Position numbers and translations under genes: made by a program. Shown one piece after another: positions 63,101 to 64,000 of a DNA stretch of 64,000 nt. Source of the DNA: Paenibacillus sp. W2I17. Its GTDB lineage: Bacteria > Bacillota > Bacilli > Paenibacillales > Paenibacillaceae. The notes below the pieces were generated by a model, which was not told where the DNA came from, did not search any database, and saw only the letters and a program-made list of their open reading frames with translations. The stretch spans positions 2,604,001-2,668,000 of the forward strand of contig NZ_JAUSXM010000001.1 in assembly GCF_030815985.1 (NCBI RefSeq). Direction: 5' to 3'. Each line of letters starts with the position of its first letter. Positions within the stretch are counted from its first letter, which is position 1.

Positions 63101-63712
63101 ATGCAAAACTGGATAACCGATTTCATGGAACAATACGGCTACATAGGCATTGCACTCATTATTGCTCTTGAGAACGTATTTCCACCGATTCCATCCGAAA
63201 TCATCTTGCCGTTTGGCGGATTCATGACCACCTATACCAGTCTCACTATTCCAGGAGTTATTATCGCCGCAACTATTGGCTCTGTCCTTGGTGCTGTGAT
63301 CCTGTATGGTATTGGTCTACTCATTGACGTCGAACGCCTTGAGAAAATTGTGGAACGCTGGGGACATGTTCTGCGCATCAAAAAAGAGGATATTCACCGT
63401 GTCGATGCATGGTTTGACAAATATGGCATGTGGACCGTATTATTCTGCCGAATGGTCCCCCTCGTCCGTAGTCTTATCTCCATTCCCGCAGGCATGTCCA
63501 ATATGAAATTTGGTTTATTCCTTCTCTTTACAACCATTGGTACATTGATCTGGAATGTCATTCTTGTCTGCGTTGGTGCTGCGCTTGGCGCATCATGGGA
63601 GAGCATTTTGCACTTTATGGACGTCTATTCCATTGTAGTGTATGTCATTCTGGCCATCATTGTCATCGGATGTATCATCTGGTGGATCAGACGTAGCAAA
63701 AAACAGAAATAA
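63101..63712 (+). CDS. DedA-family membrane protein
   Basis: 203 aa with about five helices. DedA marks: ENVFPPIPSEIILPFGGF near 22-40 with the re-entrant loop, and FCRMVPLVRSLISIPAGMSNM near 108-128. Members such as PetA (B. subtilis YngC/YbfM relatives) flip phospholipids or undecaprenyl phosphate. AAGGAG lies six nt before the ATG at 63101; an upstream extension is unsupported. Stands alone between minus-strand cobalamin genes. Confidence 0.92.
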   Translation: MQNWITDFMEQYGYIGIALIIALENVFPPIPSEIILPFGGFMTTYTSLTIPGVIIAATIGSVLGAVILYGIGLLIDVERLEKIVERWGHVLRIKKEDIHRVDAWFDKYGMWTVLFCRMVPLVRSLISIPAGMSNMKFGLFLLFTTIGTLIWNVILVCVGAALGASWESILHFMDVYSIVVYVILAIIVIGCIIWWIRRSKKQK

Positions 63713-63732
63713 AAAGGATAGCTTAATAAATA

Positions 63733-63769
63733 AAGCCTCCTCGCCACCAATTCGTGGTTAAGGAGGCTT
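63733..63769. terminator. Bidirectional terminator, dedA-type gene / cobU-like gene
   Basis: AAGCCTCCT (63733-63741) pairs with AGGAGGCTT (63761-63769), with CCAC/GTGG inside; T-rich tracts lie on both sides. Confidence 0.8.
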
Positions 63770-63797
63770 CTTTATGTCACCCGTTTATGTCATCTCG

Positions 63798-64000
63798 CTA
63801 TCGTTCATCTTCATTTCGCATGCCCTGACTCTTAAGATCGATAGCCAGACCAGATACCAGCATGTACATCTTTTCAGCATGTATCTGCAGCATCCGATTA
63901 ACCGAAGCCATTCTCGCTGTAAATATTCGTTCTTCCTCGGTAGGATGCAATGTACCATGCATTTCATTGGTAATCACAAGCAACTTCCCCTGATAAGACA
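63798..64000 (-). CDS. CobU-like adenosylcobinamide kinase/guanylyltransferase, 3' end
   Basis: Only the last 66 codons are in the window; the gene runs in from the right edge. The visible frame reads KLLVITNEMHGTLHPTEEE, then SVNRMLQIHAEKMYMLVSGL. This matches the C-terminal end of CobU/CobP (VxNEVG...P...RxFxxxxGxxNQxxAxxADEVxLVVxGxxxxLK), although the usual EVG is here EMH. The family phosphorylates adenosylcobinamide and adds GMP in nucleotide-loop assembly. Identification from a fragment. Confidence 0.7.
   Translation of the reverse strand, partial: SYQGKLLVITNEMHGTLHPTEEERIFTARMASVNRMLQIHAEKMYMLVSGLAIDLKSQGMRNEDER

Noticed and set aside
1..64000. tRNA, rRNA, insertion sequences, prophage or CRISPR arrays
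   Set aside because: Looked for repeats, transposase or integrase motifs and tRNA-like ends; none was found.

Overview
The window looks like a chromosomal segment of a spore-forming, moderate-GC Firmicute, most likely Paenibacillus. The pointers are an S-box (SAM) leader on metA, a T-box leader on thrS next to the sporulation gene ytxC, a liaFSR operon, a gamma-SASP-like gene behind a sigma-G-type promoter, a GlnR/TnrA box before glnA, and a sugar ABC operon of the lplABC/ytcP type. No rRNA, tRNA, IS element, prophage or CRISPR array was seen. Genus is an inference from gene content.

Layout. 0-6.3 kb: a DUF2161 nuclease-like protein, azoreductase, MocR-type aminotransferase, an orphan LuxR-type response regulator, and a plus-strand trio (coiled-coil membrane protein, NAGPA-type phosphodiester glycosidase, 34-aa membrane peptide). 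6.3-15.4 kb: a glycoside-use operon (esterase, two permeases, solute-binding lipoprotein, GH3 glucosidase) followed by a LacI regulator, divergent from a serine hydrolase; three GAAWCGWTTC operators lie between. 15.4-22 kb: an AbrB-type regulator with Spo0A-like boxes, trmL, serC, glnA (GSI-beta type), aroF and ispH.

22-30.3 kb is an envelope-stress and sporulation block: OmpR-type two-component pair, htrA, liaFSR, the SASP-like gene and a 3D-domain exoprotein. 30.4-37.4 kb: thrS, ytxC, an unknown membrane protein, a KhtTU-type K+/H+ antiporter and a YitT protein. 37.4-39.4 kb: a two-gene operon of an L-galactose-dehydrogenase-like aldo-keto reductase and a zinc dehydrogenase. 39.6-48.9 kb: a purine nucleoside salvage operon (PNP, phosphopentomutase, 5'-nucleotidase, AzgA-type permease) that continues into two half-size chromate transporters. 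A divergent ROK regulator and a TetL-like MFS gene flank it, and the MFS gene and the salvage operon have similar promoters.

49-64 kb: mqnC (futalosine menaquinone pathway), the metA-metI-metC operon under an S-box, corA behind a long structured leader, an HRDC protein, ROK fructokinase, MOSC protein, a second NAGPA-type protein, a 5'-3' exonuclease, an ArsC/Spx-family protein, an RluA pseudouridine synthase overlapping a PduO-type cobalamin adenosyltransferase, a DedA protein, and the 3' end of a CobU-like gene cut by the window edge. Most genes are on the minus strand and most units end in clear intrinsic terminators.
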